Shown one piece after another: positions 7,560 to 8,564 of a DNA stretch of 8,564 nucleotides. A model generated the notes under the pieces. It was not told where the DNA came from and ran no database searches. It saw nothing but the letters and a program-made list of their open reading frames with translations. The first letter of the stretch is position 1. Every line of letters starts with the position of its first letter. The DNA comes from Prevotella sp. (GTDB taxonomy: Bacteria; Bacteroidota; Bacteroidia; Bacteroidales; Dysgonomonadaceae). The translations under genes were made by a program, and so were the position numbers. The DNA lies in assembly GCA_031263965.1 (NCBI GenBank), contig JAISES010000431.1, forward strand, positions 1 through 8,564. Direction: 5' to 3'.

Positions 7560-7590
7560 AGCTGTTAGCTATTAGCCATTAGCTGTTAGC
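7560..7590. repeat. 7-bp tandem repeat, about 4.4 units
   Basis: The units read AGCTGTT, AGCTATT, AGCCATT, AGCTGTT and a partial AGC, in exact 7-base phase (7560, 7567, 7574, 7581, 7588). The repeat starts at the last base of the triple TAA that ends uxuA and lies wholly in the 81-base gap before uxaC. Similar heptamer arrays with the core TTAGC are, to my recollection, dispersed in some bacterial genomes. No coding role. Confidence 0.8.
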
Positions 7591-7608
7591 AGAATAAATA
7601 CAGACCAG

Positions 7609-7621
7609 GGCCAAAAAGGCC
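7609..7621. other. Small GGCC-AAAAA-GGCC hairpin before uxaC
   Basis: GGCC at 7609-7612 and 7618-7621, separated by five A, can form a 4-bp stem 14 bases upstream of the uxaC ATG. It also reads as a short direct repeat (GGCCAAAA twice). Too short to claim a function, and not a terminator because no T-run follows. Confidence 0.25.
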
Positions 7622-7635
7622 AAAAGCTTTAAATT

Positions 7636-8564
7636 ATGAAACATTTTTTAGACGAAAACTTCGTATTACAGAACGAAATAGCGCAAGAGTTGTATCACGA
7701 ACATGCTAAGAGCCTGCCTATTATAGACTATCACTGCCACCTCGATCCGAAACTGATTGCTGAGGATTATAAATTCGACAATCTGGGCGAGATATGGCTC
7801 AGAGGCGATCATTACAAGTGGCGTGCTATGCGTACCAATGGCGTGGATGAGCGCTTTTGTACAGGCAAAGACACCTACGATTGGGAAAAGTTTGAAAAAT
7901 GGGCTGAGACCGTACCGTATACAATGCGCAATCCATTGTATCACTGGACGCATCTTGAGCTGAAAACGGCTTTTGGTGTAACAAAATTATTAAAACCGGA
8001 AACTGCAAGAGAGATATTCGACGAATGCACAGCCAAGTTGCGCACTCCCGGATTTTCCGCCCGCGGCTTAATGAAACATTATAATGTAGAGGTTGTTTGC
8101 ACAACAGACGATCCCATAGATTCCCTGGAATATCATTTAGCGCTCAGGAAAGAAGGTTTTTCCGTAAAAGTATTGCCTACATGGCGCCCCGACAAGGCTA
8201 TGGCCGCAGAAATACCGGCAGCTTTCCGTGCTTACGTGGAAAAGCTATCGGAGGTATCGGGCGTAGCTATCAGCAAGTTCGCCGATCTTATCGTAGCGCT
8301 TCGCAACCGTCACGACTTCTTTGCCGGTGCGGGCTGTAAGTTGTCGGATCATGGAATCGAAGAATTTTACGCAGAAGATTATACTCAAACTGAGATTGAC
8401 GCTATATTCAATAAAGTATATGGAGGACAGGAATTGTCTCATACGGAGATAATCAAATTCAAATCGGCTATGCTGGTCGAAGGCGCTATCATGGATTGGG
8501 AAAAAGGATGGACACAGCAGTTCCATTATGGAGCCATACGCAACAACAATACCCGCCTGTTCAG
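7636..8564 (+). CDS. uxaC: Glucuronate isomerase (uronate isomerase), 3'-truncated by window edge
   Basis: Isomerises D-glucuronate to D-fructuronate (and usually D-galacturonate to D-tagaturonate), the entry step of the pathway served by the two upstream enzymes. 309 full codons are visible of a family length near 470, with no stop before the edge. It is an amidohydrolase-superfamily barrel: the metal-binding H-x-H is H33 and H35 in IIDYHCHLDP, followed by LRGDHYKWRAMR (55-66), KTAFGV (110-115), CTTDDP (155-160), LPTWRPDKA (165-173) and the RNNNTRLF motif at 302-309. The start is supported because the family's short N-terminal helix and HCHLDP motif fall at their normal distance from the ATG. 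It follows uxuA by 81 bases on the same strand and is probably co-transcribed. No good Shine-Dalgarno precedes it. Confidence 0.96.
   Translation, partial: MKHFLDENFVLQNEIAQELYHEHAKSLPIIDYHCHLDPKLIAEDYKFDNLGEIWLRGDHYKWRAMRTNGVDERFCTGKDTYDWEKFEKWAETVPYTMRNPLYHWTHLELKTAFGVTKLLKPETAREIFDECTAKLRTPGFSARGLMKHYNVEVVCTTDDPIDSLEYHLALRKEGFSVKVLPTWRPDKAMAAEIPAAFRAYVEKLSEVSGVAISKFADLIVALRNRHDFFAGAGCKLSDHGIEEFYAEDYTQTEIDAIFNKVYGGQELSHTEIIKFKSAMLVEGAIMDWEKGWTQQFHYGAIRNNNTRLF

Noticed and set aside
7560..7590. CRISPR-like array
   Set aside because: The units are only 7 bp with no spacers; it is a simple tandem repeat.
1..8564. Unknown defence, phage or other novel multi-gene system
   Set aside because: Every substantial gene is accounted for by proline catabolism, glucuronate catabolism, its regulator or a single exported protein; no unexplained gene cluster remains.

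Overview
The window looks like ordinary chromosomal DNA from a member of the Bacteroidota. A Dysgonomonas-like or other Bacteroidales genome is my best guess, on general impression only. The signs are a promoter of the Bacteroidota type (TAnnTTTG -7 box), weak or absent Shine-Dalgarno sequences at most starts, a PutA protein with the KGAN variant of the proline dehydrogenase motif, an SDR-type fructuronate reductase, and several small intergenic repeats. All recognised genes are on the + strand, and the window cuts the first and last of them.

Layout: 1-3279 is the 3' part of putA, a bifunctional proline dehydrogenase/glutamate-semialdehyde dehydrogenase. 3280-3544 is intergenic and holds a 124-bp MITE-like element with perfect 14-bp inverted ends (3374-3497). 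3545-4168 encodes a 207-aa exported protein that resembles the DUF6624 family. 4169-4358 is an AT-rich regulatory gap with a promoter bracketed by two 18-bp palindromes centred on CG. 4359-5435 encodes a LacI-family regulator. 5465-6280 encodes an SDR oxidoreductase (probable fructuronate reductase, UxuB role). 6281-6381 is a gap filled by a G/C-rich inverted-repeat element. 6382-7554 is uxuA (mannonate dehydratase). 7555-7635 holds a 7-bp tandem repeat. 7636 to the window end is the 5' two thirds of uxaC (glucuronate isomerase).

The second half makes biological sense as a D-glucuronate catabolic operon. UxaC converts glucuronate to fructuronate, the SDR enzyme reduces fructuronate to mannonate, and UxuA dehydrates mannonate to 2-keto-3-deoxygluconate (KDG). 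The LacI-family regulator is encoded first and probably controls its own promoter, and hence the operon, through the paired palindromes. The steps after KDG are not visible and may lie beyond the right edge. putA (proline to glutamate) and the exported protein are probably separate units.

I see no CRISPR array, RNA gene, defence system or phage gene. The window does not appear to contain a new biological system. The most informative non-coding features are the operator/promoter arrangement and three different intergenic repeats, one of which also provides the ribosome binding site of uxuA.
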